NCBI GenBank assembly: GCA_023480735.1
Contig: JAMCXB010000008.1
Span: 1-42,451, forward strand
Direction of reading: 5' to 3'
Length of the DNA: 42,451 nt
From: Bacteroidota bacterium
GTDB lineage: Bacteria; Bacteroidota; Ignavibacteria; Kryptoniales; JAKASW01
The first letter of the stretch is position 1, and each line of letters begins with the position of its first letter. A program made the position numbers and the translations under genes. Shown piece by piece: positions 33,632 through 42,451 of this stretch. The notes beneath the pieces were generated by a model, which was not told the origin of the DNA, searched no databases, and saw nothing but the letters and a program-made list of their open reading frames with translations.

Positions 33632-33756
33632 GTCTGAACCGCAGATAATCTTGATGAAATGATGAAGGATGATAAAAGAGGAGCGTAAATATTCTGTAAT
33701 AAGAAAAGTCCTTATCAGCGTAATCATGTTCATCAGCGGTCAATCTGCGGTCAGAC
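33632..33756. repeat. Inverted-repeat unit downstream of GxxExxY gene
   Basis: GTCTGAACCGCAGAT (33632-33646) faces ATCTGCGGTCAGAC (33743-33756), inverted with one base missing. Both ends match those of the unit at 33076-33187 and the same CAATGGAGG follows. It lies between the convergent GxxExxY and kdpE genes and could also act as a terminator. Confidence 0.8.
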
Positions 33757-33814
33757 AATGGAGGAATCAGAGGGGATAATTGAAAAGTCTCCATCGATTT
33801 GACCGCTAATTTTC

Positions 33815-34537
33815 TTAAGGAAGTTCGGCCTCCACCTGCAGCCTGTAACCTATCCCCGACTCTGTGAGGATAATTTTGGGATCCGTTGGATCGTCTTCGA
33901 TCTTCTTACGAAGCTGGCCGATATAAACCCGGGTATACTGCGTCTCCTCAGCAAATGTCGGTCCCCACACCTGTTCAAGAATATACTTATGTGTCAGAAC
34001 CCTTCCAGCATTCCTGATTAAGAGCGCCAGGAGAGCATACTCAGTCGCAGTGAGTCTGATGCTTTCGTTTCCCTTTTTCACCGTTCTTGCGGACAAATCA
34101 ACCTGCAAGTCTCGCACGGTGAACACCGGTTTTTCCTGTGGAAAGAGCTTGTGCCTAAGGGCTGTACGGACCCGCGCAAGAAGCTCTCCCGTACGAAAAG
34201 GCTTGGTGAGATAATCGTCTGCCCCAGCATCAAGACAAGTGATTATATCGCCCTCCGCGCTCCTCACCGAAAGCACCAGGACAGGGACCTCGGACCATTC
34301 GCGGATTTTCTTCAGGACTTCCACTCCATCGAGGTCCGGCAGGCCAAGGTCCAGTACAATGAGCTCCGGTCGCTCCGAAGCCGCCTTTGTTATTCCTTCT
34401 TTTCCCGAAATGGCAAAGTGGACGGAATAGCCGTTAGATTCAAGAGTAAGCTCGAGAAGTTTTCGTATCTGGGCCTCATCGTCGATGACAAGTATTACCG
34501 CCCCACCCGGTGAGGCACCTTCTGACTTGTCGTTCAA
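33815..34537 (-). CDS. kdpE: KdpE response regulator
   Basis: A 240-residue OmpR-family regulator. The receiver domain has VILVIDDEAQI, phospho-acceptor Asp in LIVLDLGLPDLDG, and Lys in DDYLTKPF. The winged-helix domain has RLTATEYALLALLIRNAGRV and YTRVYIGQLRKKIEDDPTDP. It is the cognate partner of KdpD, whose stop overlaps its start by four bases. It activates the kdpFABC operon under potassium limitation. Order kdpD-kdpE at the end of the operon is usual. Confidence 0.94.
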   Translation of the reverse strand: MNDKSEGASPGGAVILVIDDEAQIRKLLELTLESNGYSVHFAISGKEGITKAASERPELIVLDLGLPDLDGVEVLKKIREWSEVPVLVLSVRSAEGDIITCLDAGADDYLTKPFRTGELLARVRTALRHKLFPQEKPVFTVRDLQVDLSARTVKKGNESIRLTATEYALLALLIRNAGRVLTHKYILEQVWGPTFAEETQYTRVYIGQLRKKIEDDPTDPKIILTESGIGYRLQVEAELP

Positions 34538-37218
34538 ACGGTCGCCTTCAGGTCATTGCTGACACTTTCAGACAAGGGCAGTTTCACGATGAATTCCGCT
34601 CCACCCTGCGGCCGGTTTCTTGCCGAGATTGTGCCGTGATGCGCTTCAACAAAACCCTTTGTGATAGTCAGACCCAGCCCCGTTCCCCCCGCATTGCCGC
34701 CCGAAGCCCGGTAGAACTTTTCGAACACCCTGTCAATATCTTCGGCCGGCAACCCGGGCCCGTTGTCCGAAACTGATATAACGCATTCTTGTTTGATAAC
34801 CGATACGTTTATCGTTATATCCGTTCCGGGAGGCGTGTGCAGAGCGGCATTGTGAATGAGATTGGTGAGAGCCTGCTCTATCAGGCCGAAATCGAGCTTT
34901 ATCAGCGGAACCGCACCGGGAATGTCTACGGTTGTCGGATGGCCTTCAAGCTCTTTTTCAAGGCTCTTCAGCGAGTGCCCTATGATATCCCTTATATCGC
35001 ACCAGTCCAGCTTGGGCTTTATCATTCCCGATTCGAGTCTGGTCATATCCAGTAGATTTGCCACAAGCCGGTTGAGCCGCTCGGCGGCTAAATGTATTTC
35101 ATTGAGCTGGACCTGGCTGAGGTCCGCACGCACAGCGTCAGGCCGGTCGATCAAGTTTTCCGAAACGCCCATTATTGTGGCTATCGGCGTCCTGAACTCA
35201 TGCGAGATAGAATTGAACAGAGTTTTATAAAGCCGTTCTGATTCCGCGACGACAACCGAACGCCTGTTAACATCGTTGAGAAGCTCGCGCTCTATTGCAG
35301 AAGTTATCTGCGAAATGAAATTCTCCAGCAGATTCTCCTGATCGAAAGACAGTTTCATATTGTCGCGGAGCCTGACACCTATTACGCCGAGCGGATAACG
35401 CGGTCCGGACATCGGGAAATAGGTTGCCTGCGCCGAAGGAAGCGTGTCGGTATACTTCCCCGCTTTCTTCTCGTTCCAATAAACCCACGCCGCCACTCCG
35501 AAGTCCTTCTGATCTGGAAAGAATGAACTCGCCGGATGGGCCGAGGAGGCCATCTCTCCTTCGGCGTCTCCAAGTATGACAGCAACATCCGCGTCGAAGT
35601 ACTTTTTAATATTCGATACGGCGGTCTTGATAACCTCATCCTGTGAATGAGCCGACGATAGATCCTTAGTCAGCGCAAACAGCGCCGATGTTCTCGCCTC
35701 GCGCTGCCTGATTATGCGTTCTCTCTTCCTTACCTGTGCAGAAAGAAGGCCGGTCACCGTCGCTACCAGGAAAAACATGGCTGCGAGAAGGCTGTCTTCA
35801 AGATTGCTGATGGAGAACGTGAAGCGCGGCGGTATGAACAGAAAGTCCCACGACAGCGCCCCAACCGCCGCTGCCAGGACCGTAGGACCGGGTCCGACCT
35901 TCAGAGGTAGCAGCGACACAAGCAGAAGCAGAATGAAAGACACCGTCCTGTACCCCACGAGCTCCTGGAAGGGAAAACAGACCATCGCAGCAAAGAGTAC
36001 GAGGACTACTGCTAGCAGATACTGGAGCGGACTCGACTGAGGCTTCGGGAGGATATTCGGTATTTTTTTCTTTGACGGGCTGTCCTCCTGTCCGACTATG
36101 TAGATATCAAGATCGGTGCTTCGCTGCATCAGATCATCGATGAGCCGCACCGCGCGAGAGAAGACAAAACGGTCCGGTTTACCGACAAGTATTTGGCTTG
36201 CGTTCTGTTCGCGCGCTACTCTGATCAGGCTGTCGGCTATGTTGACGCCCGAAGTAGTCACTACTTCCGCGCCAAGTTCGCGGGCAAGCTTCATATTCTT
36301 TGCGAGCTGCTCCTTCTGTTCCATGGACAGTTTGTCCGACTGGTCGACATAGACCACGACCCACGATGCATCCATCGTATAGGAGACTCTTCTCGCCCAT
36401 CGGATAACGGAAATAGAATGCGGGCTCGGACTTATCGCGGCGATCAGCCGCTGCCCGGATTTCCATGCGCTCGATATACGTTGTCCCTTCCTGTATTCGC
36501 GGATTTGCCTGTCCACCCGTTCGGCAGTCATGCGCAGAGCCATCTCTCTAAGCGCCGAGAGGTTTCCCTGCTTGAAGAAGTTGTCGACGGCCTGTCTCGA
36601 TCGCTCCGCGGTGTAGACCTTCCCCTCCTGGAGCCGCTTAAGCAGTTCATCCGGAGAAATGTCGATCACCTTGATCTCGTCGGCAGCGTCGAAAATAGAA
36701 TCGGGCACGGTTTCCCTGACGATGCTTCCGGTTATTTGTGCGACTGTATCGGCCCTGCTTTCGAGATGCTGAACATTCAGAGTGGTGTAGACGTCGATCC
36801 CATTATCCAGTATTTCAAGCACATCCTGGTAACGACGGGCGTGACGACTCCCGGGAGCATTCGTATGTGCGAGCTCGTCCACCAGGACGACCTTCGGCTT
36901 CCTGGCCAGAATAGCATCGATGTCCATCTCCTCAAGCTCTGTCCCACGATACTCAATTTTCTTGCGCGGGATTACCTCCAGACCCAGCACGAGCTCGGCC
37001 GTCTCCATTCGCTTGTGTGTTTCGATGTAACCGACGACGACGTCAATCCCCTTCGCTGCGGCTTCCCTCGCCTCGCTCAGCATAGCATAAGTCTTGCCCA
37101 CTCCGGCACACATTCCGAAGAAGATCTTGAGCTTCCCCTTCTCGCTCTTCTCTTCCTCTTTCTTCAACATCCTGAGAAGTTCGTCGGGATCGGGGCGGGA
37201 ATACTCTGTATCTTGCAT
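34534..37218 (-). CDS. kdpD: KdpD sensor histidine kinase
   Basis: An 894-residue sensor. The N-terminal KdpD domain carries a Walker A FFGMCAGVGKTYAMLSEA (about 33-50) and VLVDELAHTNAPGSRHARRY. A universal-stress-like domain follows (ERLIAAISPSPHSISVIRWA-like region). Four membrane segments, a GAF-like region, HisKA with the His in FNSISHEFRTPIATIMG, and an ATPase domain ending GGTGLGLTITKGFVEAHHG complete it. Length matches KdpD. It lies 19 bases after kdpC, overlaps kdpE, and should sense potassium or turgor. Confidence 0.95.
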   Translation of the reverse strand: MQDTEYSRPDPDELLRMLKKEEEKSEKGKLKIFFGMCAGVGKTYAMLSEAREAAAKGIDVVVGYIETHKRMETAELVLGLEVIPRKKIEYRGTELEEMDIDAILARKPKVVLVDELAHTNAPGSRHARRYQDVLEILDNGIDVYTTLNVQHLESRADTVAQITGSIVRETVPDSIFDAADEIKVIDISPDELLKRLQEGKVYTAERSRQAVDNFFKQGNLSALREMALRMTAERVDRQIREYRKGQRISSAWKSGQRLIAAISPSPHSISVIRWARRVSYTMDASWVVVYVDQSDKLSMEQKEQLAKNMKLARELGAEVVTTSGVNIADSLIRVAREQNASQILVGKPDRFVFSRAVRLIDDLMQRSTDLDIYIVGQEDSPSKKKIPNILPKPQSSPLQYLLAVVLVLFAAMVCFPFQELVGYRTVSFILLLLVSLLPLKVGPGPTVLAAAVGALSWDFLFIPPRFTFSISNLEDSLLAAMFFLVATVTGLLSAQVRKRERIIRQREARTSALFALTKDLSSAHSQDEVIKTAVSNIKKYFDADVAVILGDAEGEMASSAHPASSFFPDQKDFGVAAWVYWNEKKAGKYTDTLPSAQATYFPMSGPRYPLGVIGVRLRDNMKLSFDQENLLENFISQITSAIERELLNDVNRRSVVVAESERLYKTLFNSISHEFRTPIATIMGVSENLIDRPDAVRADLSQVQLNEIHLAAERLNRLVANLLDMTRLESGMIKPKLDWCDIRDIIGHSLKSLEKELEGHPTTVDIPGAVPLIKLDFGLIEQALTNLIHNAALHTPPGTDITINVSVIKQECVISVSDNGPGLPAEDIDRVFEKFYRASGGNAGGTGLGLTITKGFVEAHHGTISARNRPQGGAEFIVKLPLSESVSNDLKATV

Positions 37219-37237
37219 TTGTTTTAATTTAAACAGA

Positions 37238-37825
37238 TTATTTGCGAGTTACACCCAGTGTGTCGAGTGCGAGATTAAGCATCAGCACATTGACTCTCGG
37301 CTCGCCGAGAAAACCAAGCTGCGGTCCTTCGAGGTGAGATTTCACGAGTCTCACCAACTCCCTTTTTTCTTTCGCATCAAAATGTCTGGCGTGTGCTACC
37401 CTGTCTATTTGAAGCTCCGCAGCTTTCGGACTGATGTCCGGATCGAGTCCGCTTCCGGAAGCATACAACATATCCGGGGGCACCTGTGTGTTTGAAGGAA
37501 GTCCGTTCAAGCGAATGAAATTATTCCTCCTCATCTCTACCAATTCCTTCAAAGTATCGCTTGTCGGTCCGTAATTGCTCGCGCCCGACGGCAGCGGATT
37601 GTAATTGACGGCCGACGGCCGCGGCCAGAAATATTTATCGCTCGCGAAATTCTGCCCGATTAGACTTGAGCCGACAAGCTTGCCGTTAATTCTGATCATG
37701 CTCCCGTTCGCTTGTTTCGGAAAGACGATCTGGGCTATCCCGGTCATGGCCAGAGGATATATTATCCCGGTCAGGACAGTCATCGCAAGCAACATTTTCA
37801 TCGAATCCCAAATATGTTTCTTCAT
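37238..37825 (-). CDS. kdpC: Potassium-transporting ATPase subunit C
   Basis: A 195-residue KdpC. One N-terminal membrane segment (LLAMTVLTGIIYPLAMTGIA) is followed by a periplasmic part with GSSLIGQNFASDKYFWPRPS and DMLYASGSGLDPDISPKAAE, both KdpC signatures. It stabilises the KdpFABC complex. It follows kdpB by 54 bases. Confidence 0.95.
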   Translation of the reverse strand: MKKHIWDSMKMLLAMTVLTGIIYPLAMTGIAQIVFPKQANGSMIRINGKLVGSSLIGQNFASDKYFWPRPSAVNYNPLPSGASNYGPTSDTLKELVEMRRNNFIRLNGLPSNTQVPPDMLYASGSGLDPDISPKAAELQIDRVAHARHFDAKEKRELVRLVKSHLEGPQLGFLGEPRVNVLMLNLALDTLGVTRK

Positions 37826-37879
37826 TTTGTCACCACCATTATTCTACCTTCTTTTTCTTCCCATGTGCTTTGCGGCTCC

Positions 37880-39985
37880 TTATACAATCTTCAACGCGTT
37901 TATCAGGATGTCTATCAGTTTTATCCCGATGAATGGGGCTATCAGTCCGCCGGCGCCGTAGATCCACAGGTTCCTGCGCAATACTGCACTCGCACCGACG
38001 GGTCTGTATTTTACCCCCTTCAGCGCAAGCGGGACGAGTAGAATTATGATTATTGCGTTGAAGATCACGGCGCTCAGTATGGCGCTCTGCGGCGAGCCGA
38101 GCCTCATTATATTCAATGCTGCAAGCGGGCCGAACGGTTTGCCGAATGCGTAGAGTGTCCCCGTCATCGCTGGTATGATCGCGAAGTACTTCGACACGTC
38201 GTTTGCGATGCTGAATGTCGTCAGCGCACCGCGCGTCATGAGAAGTTTCTTGCCAGTCTCGACGACTTCGATGAGCTTCGTCGGGTTGCTGTCGAGGTCG
38301 ACCATATTTCCGGCTTCGCGCGCCGCCTGTGTTCCGCTGTTCATCGCGATGCCTACGTCCGCCTGCGCCAGCGCGGGGGCGTCGTTCGTCCCGTCGCCGA
38401 TCATGCCGACAAGGTGACCATTGGCCTGCTCCGCCCTGATCCTCCCGAGCTTGTCTTCGGGCTTCGCCTCAGCGATGAAATCATCGACTCCCGCTTCTGC
38501 TGCTATTGCCGCCGCCGTCAAAGCATTGTCGCCCGTAATCATTACAGTCTTGATCCCCATCTTACGGAGCTGCGCAAATCTCTCTTTGATTCCGCCTTTC
38601 ACTACGTCCTTCAATTGCACGATTCCGAGGATATCTCCGTTCTCCACGACGACCAGCGGGGTAGAGCCCTGGCGGGCAATTTCTTCAAGATTTCTCTGCA
38701 CCGATTGCGGGAAGGCTTTACCGAGCTCGACGACATATTTCTTTATCGCTTCACCCGAACCTTTGCGTATGGAGCGTGGACCGACTCCGTCGATGGCCGG
38801 TATCTCCACTCCGCTCATTTTCGTCTGCGCAGAAAACGGGATGAATGTGGCACCGACGTCCCGCACATCCTTCGCCCTGAGTCCGTACTTTTCTTTAGCG
38901 AGGACGACAATTGATCTCCCTTCGGGAGTCTCGTCCGCAATCGACGAGAGCTGTGCGGCATCGGCCAGGCGTTCAACCGAAATCCCCGGTGCGGCGATGA
39001 AGTCGCTCGCCATCCTGTTTCCGAGCGTGATGGTGCCTGTCTTGTCGAGAAGCAACACGTCGACGTCGCCTGCCGCCTCTGCCGCGCGGCCGCTCGTCGC
39101 GATTACGTTCTTCCTGATGAGCCGGTCCATGCCGCTGATGCCGATCGCGCTCAGGAGTCCGCCGATGGTCGTGGGAATGAGGCAGACGAGCAGAGACGCG
39201 AGTATCGGCAATGTTATAAACTCATGAACTGAAGTGCCCGATGCTTTCCCGCTGTATATCATGAACGGCGGGAAGGTAGCGACGGCAAGCAAGAACACTA
39301 TAGTCAATGCCGAGAGTAGTATTGTAAGCGCGATTTCATTCGGAGTCTTCTGGCGTTTCGCACCTTCGACAAGACCGATTATCCTATCCATGAAGGTTGA
39401 GCCCGGCTCCGCGGTGATACGTATGACGATCCTGTCGCTGAGCACTTTCGTCCCGCCCGTCACGGCGCTCCTCTCCTCACCGCTCTCACGTATAACCGGG
39501 GCGGACTCGCCTGTGATCGCGGACTCGTCAACACTTGCTATACCATCTATCACCACGCCGTCGACCGGGATCACGTCTCCGGCTTCGCAAACGACTATGT
39601 CGTCCGTCCGCAGGTCGAGAGCGTTTACCCTGGTCTCTTTGCCGTCGTCGATTCTTCTCGCCATCGTTTCGGACCGCGCCTTCCTGAGCGTCTCGGCTTG
39701 AGCCTTTCCGCGCCCCTCGGCAATGGCCTCCGCAAAATTCGCGAACAGAACGGTGATCCAAAGCCAGAAAGTTATTTGAATATTGAAGAGCGACTCGTGA
39801 CCAGTCACGATTTCCCGTATGACCACGTAAGTCGAAATCACCGCAACGACCTCGACCACAAACATTACGGGGTTTTTGATCAGCGTCTTCGGATTCAGCT
39901 TCTTCACCGAATCCACGAGTGCCTGAAGAACTATCTTTCTATTGAAAGTGGAGGCCAATCTATGATCTAATTTCTTATCCATCAT
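37880..39985 (-). CDS. kdpB: Potassium-transporting P-type ATPase subunit B
   Basis: A 701-residue P-type ATPase. It shows the TGES actuator loop ([14 protein letters not shown]), the phosphorylation site DKTGTITLG, and the hinge [16 protein letters not shown]. Membrane regions around [16 protein letters not shown] and [15 protein letters not shown] fit KdpB. It provides ATP hydrolysis for potassium uptake through KdpA. The first two codons are both ATG, so the start may be 39982. It follows kdpA by 52 bases. Confidence 0.96.
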   Translation of the reverse strand: MMDKKLDHRLASTFNRKIVLQALVDSVKKLNPKTLIKNPVMFVVEVVAVISTYVVIREIVTGHESLFNIQITFWLWITVLFANFAEAIAEGRGKAQAETLRKARSETMARRIDDGKETRVNALDLRTDDIVVCEAGDVIPVDGVVIDGIASVDESAITGESAPVIRESGEERSAVTGGTKVLSDRIVIRITAEPGSTFMDRIIGLVEGAKRQKTPNEIALTILLSALTIVFLLAVATFPPFMIYSGKASGTSVHEFITLPILASLLVCLIPTTIGGLLSAIGISGMDRLIRKNVIATSGRAAEAAGDVDVLLLDKTGTITLGNRMASDFIAAPGISVERLADAAQLSSIADETPEGRSIVVLAKEKYGLRAKDVRDVGATFIPFSAQTKMSGVEIPAIDGVGPRSIRKGSGEAIKKYVVELGKAFPQSVQRNLEEIARQGSTPLVVVENGDILGIVQLKDVVKGGIKERFAQLRKMGIKTVMITGDNALTAAAIAAEAGVDDFIAEAKPEDKLGRIRAEQANGHLVGMIGDGTNDAPALAQADVGIAMNSGTQAAREAGNMVDLDSNPTKLIEVVETGKKLLMTRGALTTFSIANDVSKYFAIIPAMTGTLYAFGKPFGPLAALNIMRLGSPQSAILSAVIFNAIIIILLVPLALKGVKYRPVGASAVLRRNLWIYGAGGLIAPFIGIKLIDILINALKIV

Positions 39986-40037
39986 TGTTCCTTAACGCTG
40001 CAGTTAATCTGTCAAGCTTGATTAGAAACTCTAAACC

Positions 40038-41753
40038 TTAGAATGTTTTTCCTGCCAACATCAGGAAATGCTCGACAATCGGACCGAGGGCCAGCACCGG
40101 GAAGAAGGTCAGTGCCGCGACTATGATTATCACGCCGATCAGCAGGAAACCGAAGAGCGCCGTATCGGTCGGGAAAGTTCCGGCAGAGGGCGGGACCGAT
40201 TTCTTATTCGCGAGACTCCCCGCGACGGCGAGATACGCCACGATGGGAACGAACCTCCCTATCAGCATGTCGATGCCCTGGGTAATATTGTAAAAGACTG
40301 TGTTCGTACTCAGTCCGGCGAATGCGCTCCCGTTGTTTGCCGCACACGATGTGAACGCGTATAAAATTTCAGAAAGACCGTGCGGTCCGCCGTTGTTCAA
40401 AGCCGATAACCCGACTTTCGTCACCGATGCAATCGCCGTGAATATCAGTATGGCGACACCCGGCGCCAGGACACCGATGACAGACATCTTTACTTCGTAT
40501 GCTTCAATTTTCTTTCCCAAATATTCGGGCGTCCTTCCGACCATAAGGCCCGCTATGAAAACGGTCAGCAAGACGAAGAGGAGCATACTCGCAAGTCCTG
40601 AACCGATTCCGCCGAAAATCACTTCGCCGTACATCATGTTTACAAGCGCGACCAGGCCTGAAAGAGGGGTAAGGCTGTCGTGCATTGAATTGACGGAGCC
40701 GTTAGAGGTAACGGTCGTGGCGGTCTCCCATAAGATGCTGTTGGTAACACCGAACCGGGTTTCCTTACCTTCCATCGACGGAGTCGAGACATAAGGAGGA
40801 TGAAAATTGTACTCCGAGTAAAGCGAGACACCGAGCATCACGCAAAAGACCGCGAGCATCACTCCCCAGATCACCCAACCCTGCCTCGGCGAGCCGACCA
40901 TCTTTCCGTATGTATAAACGCTTGCCGATGCGATAAGGAGAATCGAAAGCATCTCGAAGAAATTGGTTATCGGCGTCGGGTTCTCGAACGGATGTGTACT
41001 GTTGGTGTTGAAGAATCCGCCGCCGTTCGTGCCAAGCTGCTTTATCGCAATCTGCGAAGCCGCCGGTCCGATGGCTATAACCTGCTTCTGACCCTCAAGC
41101 GTCGTAGCATGAGCATAACCCGACAATGTCTGGACAGTTCCCTGCCCCACGAGAATCAATGCCAGGATTACCGAGAGCGGAAGAAGAACGTATAGTGTCA
41201 TGCGAACAAGATCGGCCCAGAAATTTCCTAAACCTTCGGTAGACTTCCGTGTTATGCCGCGGATAAGTGCCAGGAGAACCGCCATGCCTCCGGCGGCGCT
41301 CACAAAATTGTGCACGGTAAGTCCGGCCATCTGGACAAAATAACTCAGCGTCGTCTCGCCGGCATACGACTGCCAGTTTGTGTTCGTCATGAAACTGACG
41401 GCGGTGTTGAACGCAAGATCCCACGAGACATTCGGAAGATGCTGCGGATTCAGGGGCAAGTAAGCCTGCGTCACCTGAAGCAGCCACAGCACAACTAGTC
41501 CGACAAGACTGAACGCGATGACCGCAGACAGATACGACTTCCAGTCCATCTCGCAATCGGGATCGATGCGGCAAATCTTATAGAGCCATTTCTCGAGTCC
41601 GCCTAATACCGGAGTAAGAAAATTCCTCTCCCCGTTGACCGCCTTTGCCATGAAGGCTCCGAGCGGCGGAGTGAGCAATATCAGTGCGAGAAGAAAGACA
41701 CCGATCTGGACGATGTCATGCATTCCGAATATTCCGAACGTTGCGATAAACAT
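40038..41753 (-). CDS. kdpA: Potassium-transporting ATPase subunit A
   Basis: A 571-residue channel-like KdpA with about ten membrane segments. Selectivity-filter-type loops are visible in NTNWQSYAGETTLSYFVQ, LGTNGGGFFNTNSTHPFENP, GFGGIGSGL-like stretch EVIFGGIGSGLASML, and TSCAANNGSAFAGLS. The ATG at 41751-41753 (MFIATFGIFGMHD) almost abuts the kdpF stop; the frame is open for seven more codons that overlap kdpF. It is normal in length. Confidence 0.95.
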   Translation of the reverse strand: MFIATFGIFGMHDIVQIGVFLLALILLTPPLGAFMAKAVNGERNFLTPVLGGLEKWLYKICRIDPDCEMDWKSYLSAVIAFSLVGLVVLWLLQVTQAYLPLNPQHLPNVSWDLAFNTAVSFMTNTNWQSYAGETTLSYFVQMAGLTVHNFVSAAGGMAVLLALIRGITRKSTEGLGNFWADLVRMTLYVLLPLSVILALILVGQGTVQTLSGYAHATTLEGQKQVIAIGPAASQIAIKQLGTNGGGFFNTNSTHPFENPTPITNFFEMLSILLIASASVYTYGKMVGSPRQGWVIWGVMLAVFCVMLGVSLYSEYNFHPPYVSTPSMEGKETRFGVTNSILWETATTVTSNGSVNSMHDSLTPLSGLVALVNMMYGEVIFGGIGSGLASMLLFVLLTVFIAGLMVGRTPEYLGKKIEAYEVKMSVIGVLAPGVAILIFTAIASVTKVGLSALNNGGPHGLSEILYAFTSCAANNGSAFAGLSTNTVFYNITQGIDMLIGRFVPIVAYLAVAGSLANKKSVPPSAGTFPTDTALFGFLLIGVIIIVAALTFFPVLALGPIVEHFLMLAGKTF

Positions 41754-41754
41754 A

Positions 41755-41832
41755 TCAGAACTTCTCCGGTTCAATCAGAGTATAAACCAGATATACCAAG
41801 AGGGCGACCGAAATTACGAGTCCGATTATCAT
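41755..41832 (-). CDS. kdpF: KdpF small membrane subunit
   Basis: A 25-residue single-span peptide, MIIGLVISVALLVYLVYTLI followed by EPEKF, with the typical KdpF ending (PEKF). It is encoded immediately upstream of kdpA; its TGA stop is one base from the kdpA ATG. KdpF stabilises the KdpABC complex. It is too short for usual ORF cut-offs. Confidence 0.9.
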   Translation of the reverse strand: MIIGLVISVALLVYLVYTLIEPEKF

Positions 41833-42189
41833 ATCAGCCTACGACCTTTATTCTTGTTGCGGATAAATATGGGAGGAATTGAGCGCAGCGGCAATTAAAG
41901 AGTCGTAAAGAGATGGGAAATAGGTATAAGTAAATTATAAAGATCTCGACGACAATGTCTGATTCACTTTGGAAACCCAAACATTCGGTATGTCTTCAAA
42001 CTTTCAGGGGAATTGGGGGACTTTACAAACAGGGCGCTGGGCTGCGACGGGTGGCAGATGTCCCATCGGTCAATCGTGCGTACAAGGTTGGATAAATGCA
42101 CTGGTTTACACGGATCGTCAACTCTGCTTTTCCTTCGCAGTGCCCTTAGGCACGGCCTGTTTGTAATAACCGCAGCAAAGGCAAGAAGA
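41833..42189. other. kdp operon leader and upstream region
   Basis: About 360 bases upstream of kdpF. TATAAT on the minus strand at 41934-41939 could be a -10 box, about 100 bases before kdpF, but no -35 partner at good spacing was found. No c-di-AMP riboswitch was recognised. Otherwise no gene seen. Confidence 0.4.
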
Positions 42190-42279
42190 AGCTCCGTAGG
42201 AGCGACCTGTAAAAAGATGAACGTGTATTTTAGATTTTCAATTGTTTACAATGTTGTACAGGCCGCTCCTAACGGAGCT
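42190..42279. repeat. Palindromic MITE-like element at right edge
   Basis: AGCTCCGTAGGAGCGACCTG (from 42190) and CAGGCCGCTCCTAACGGAGC (to 42278) are near-perfect inverted arms with one extra base and one mismatch, around a ~45-base AT-rich centre. Repeats of this GCTCCGTAGGAGCG kind are scattered in several bacterial genomes. No transposase is adjacent in the window. Confidence 0.75.
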
Positions 42280-42451
42280 AAATATTTTTCATCTGGGGAC
42301 GAACTACAAACAGGCCGCCCTTATCGCCTATGGAAAAGAATGTCAAGAGAAAAGAGTATCCCGTTAACAAAAAGTTTGCTTTTTGTTTTCTGACATTTGG
42401 TCTCACAGCCGCCATGTTGCCAGTGCACCAAGTAAGGGCAGAGTATGCGGT

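Noticed and set aside
36193-37227. 344-codon open frame on the plus strand
   Set aside because: It lies antisense to kdpD, whose domain motifs are unambiguous; composition is that of a shadow frame.
42013-42393. 126-codon plus-strand frame at right edge
   Set aside because: It reads through the palindromic MITE-like element and has low-quality composition; no start signal.

Overview
The window looks like a chromosomal segment of a diderm, anaerobic, sulfur-respiring bacterium. It carries a near-complete dissimilatory sulfite reductase (dsr) operon, a second respiratory membrane-complex operon rich in haem and iron-sulfur sites, a TonB-dependent receptor and a Kdp potassium system. No taxonomic marker gene is present. 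dsrD together with dsrL, a TonB receptor with a carboxypeptidase-regulatory-like N-terminal domain, and IS110, GxxExxY and four-helix-bundle genes would suit the Ignavibacteria/FCB group, but Acidobacteria, Nitrospirota or Zixibacteria-like lineages cannot be excluded.

Layout. (1) 1-10 kb, minus strand: dsrA-dsrB-dsrD-dsrN-dsrL-dsrC-(RsbRD-domain gene)-dsrM-dsrK. It is followed directly by a GGAAT-type repeat tract and a truncated four-helix-bundle gene, not by dsrJOP. (2) 10.4-11.5 kb: a zinc-ribbon transposase-like gene that seems to have lost a catalytic acidic residue. (3) 12-17.4 kb, minus strand: an Hmc/Dsr-like complex in the order small membrane protein, HdrD-like CCG protein, NarI/DsrM-like b-type membrane protein, four-cluster ferredoxin, and an NrfD-like membrane protein fused to a six-haem cytochrome c. 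The last four genes overlap and so are probably translated together. (4) 17.9-22 kb: tRNA-Leu(CAA) with a decayed partial copy just downstream, a patatin-like lipase, an unknown membrane protein, an IS110 element and a small palindromic insertion. (5) 22-29.8 kb, minus strand: a Sco1-type lipoprotein, a TonB-dependent receptor and a 1483-residue hybrid histidine kinase with seven PAS domains. (6) 29.8-33.8 kb: an accessory islet of repeats and broken genes. It includes hairpins, 42-bp tandem repeats, the two ends of one type IIG (Eco57I-like) restriction-modification gene flanking HNH and PmeII-like nuclease pieces, and a GxxExxY gene between two related inverted-repeat units. (7) 33.8-41.8 kb, minus strand: kdpFABC-kdpD-kdpE, then a palindromic MITE-like element at the right end.

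How the genes fit together. DsrAB reduces sulfite (or works in reverse) using a sirohaem amidated by DsrN. DsrC carries the sulfur as a trisulfide, and DsrMK returns electrons to it from the quinone pool. DsrL can link NAD(P)H to DsrAB/DsrC. The Hmc-like operon supplies exactly the kinds of subunit (ferredoxin, NrfD, periplasmic cytochrome c) that are absent next to dsrMK, so it may take the place of DsrJOP. The most unusual items are this dsrMK plus NrfD-cytochrome fusion arrangement, the coexistence of dsrD and dsrL, and the hollowed-out restriction gene.
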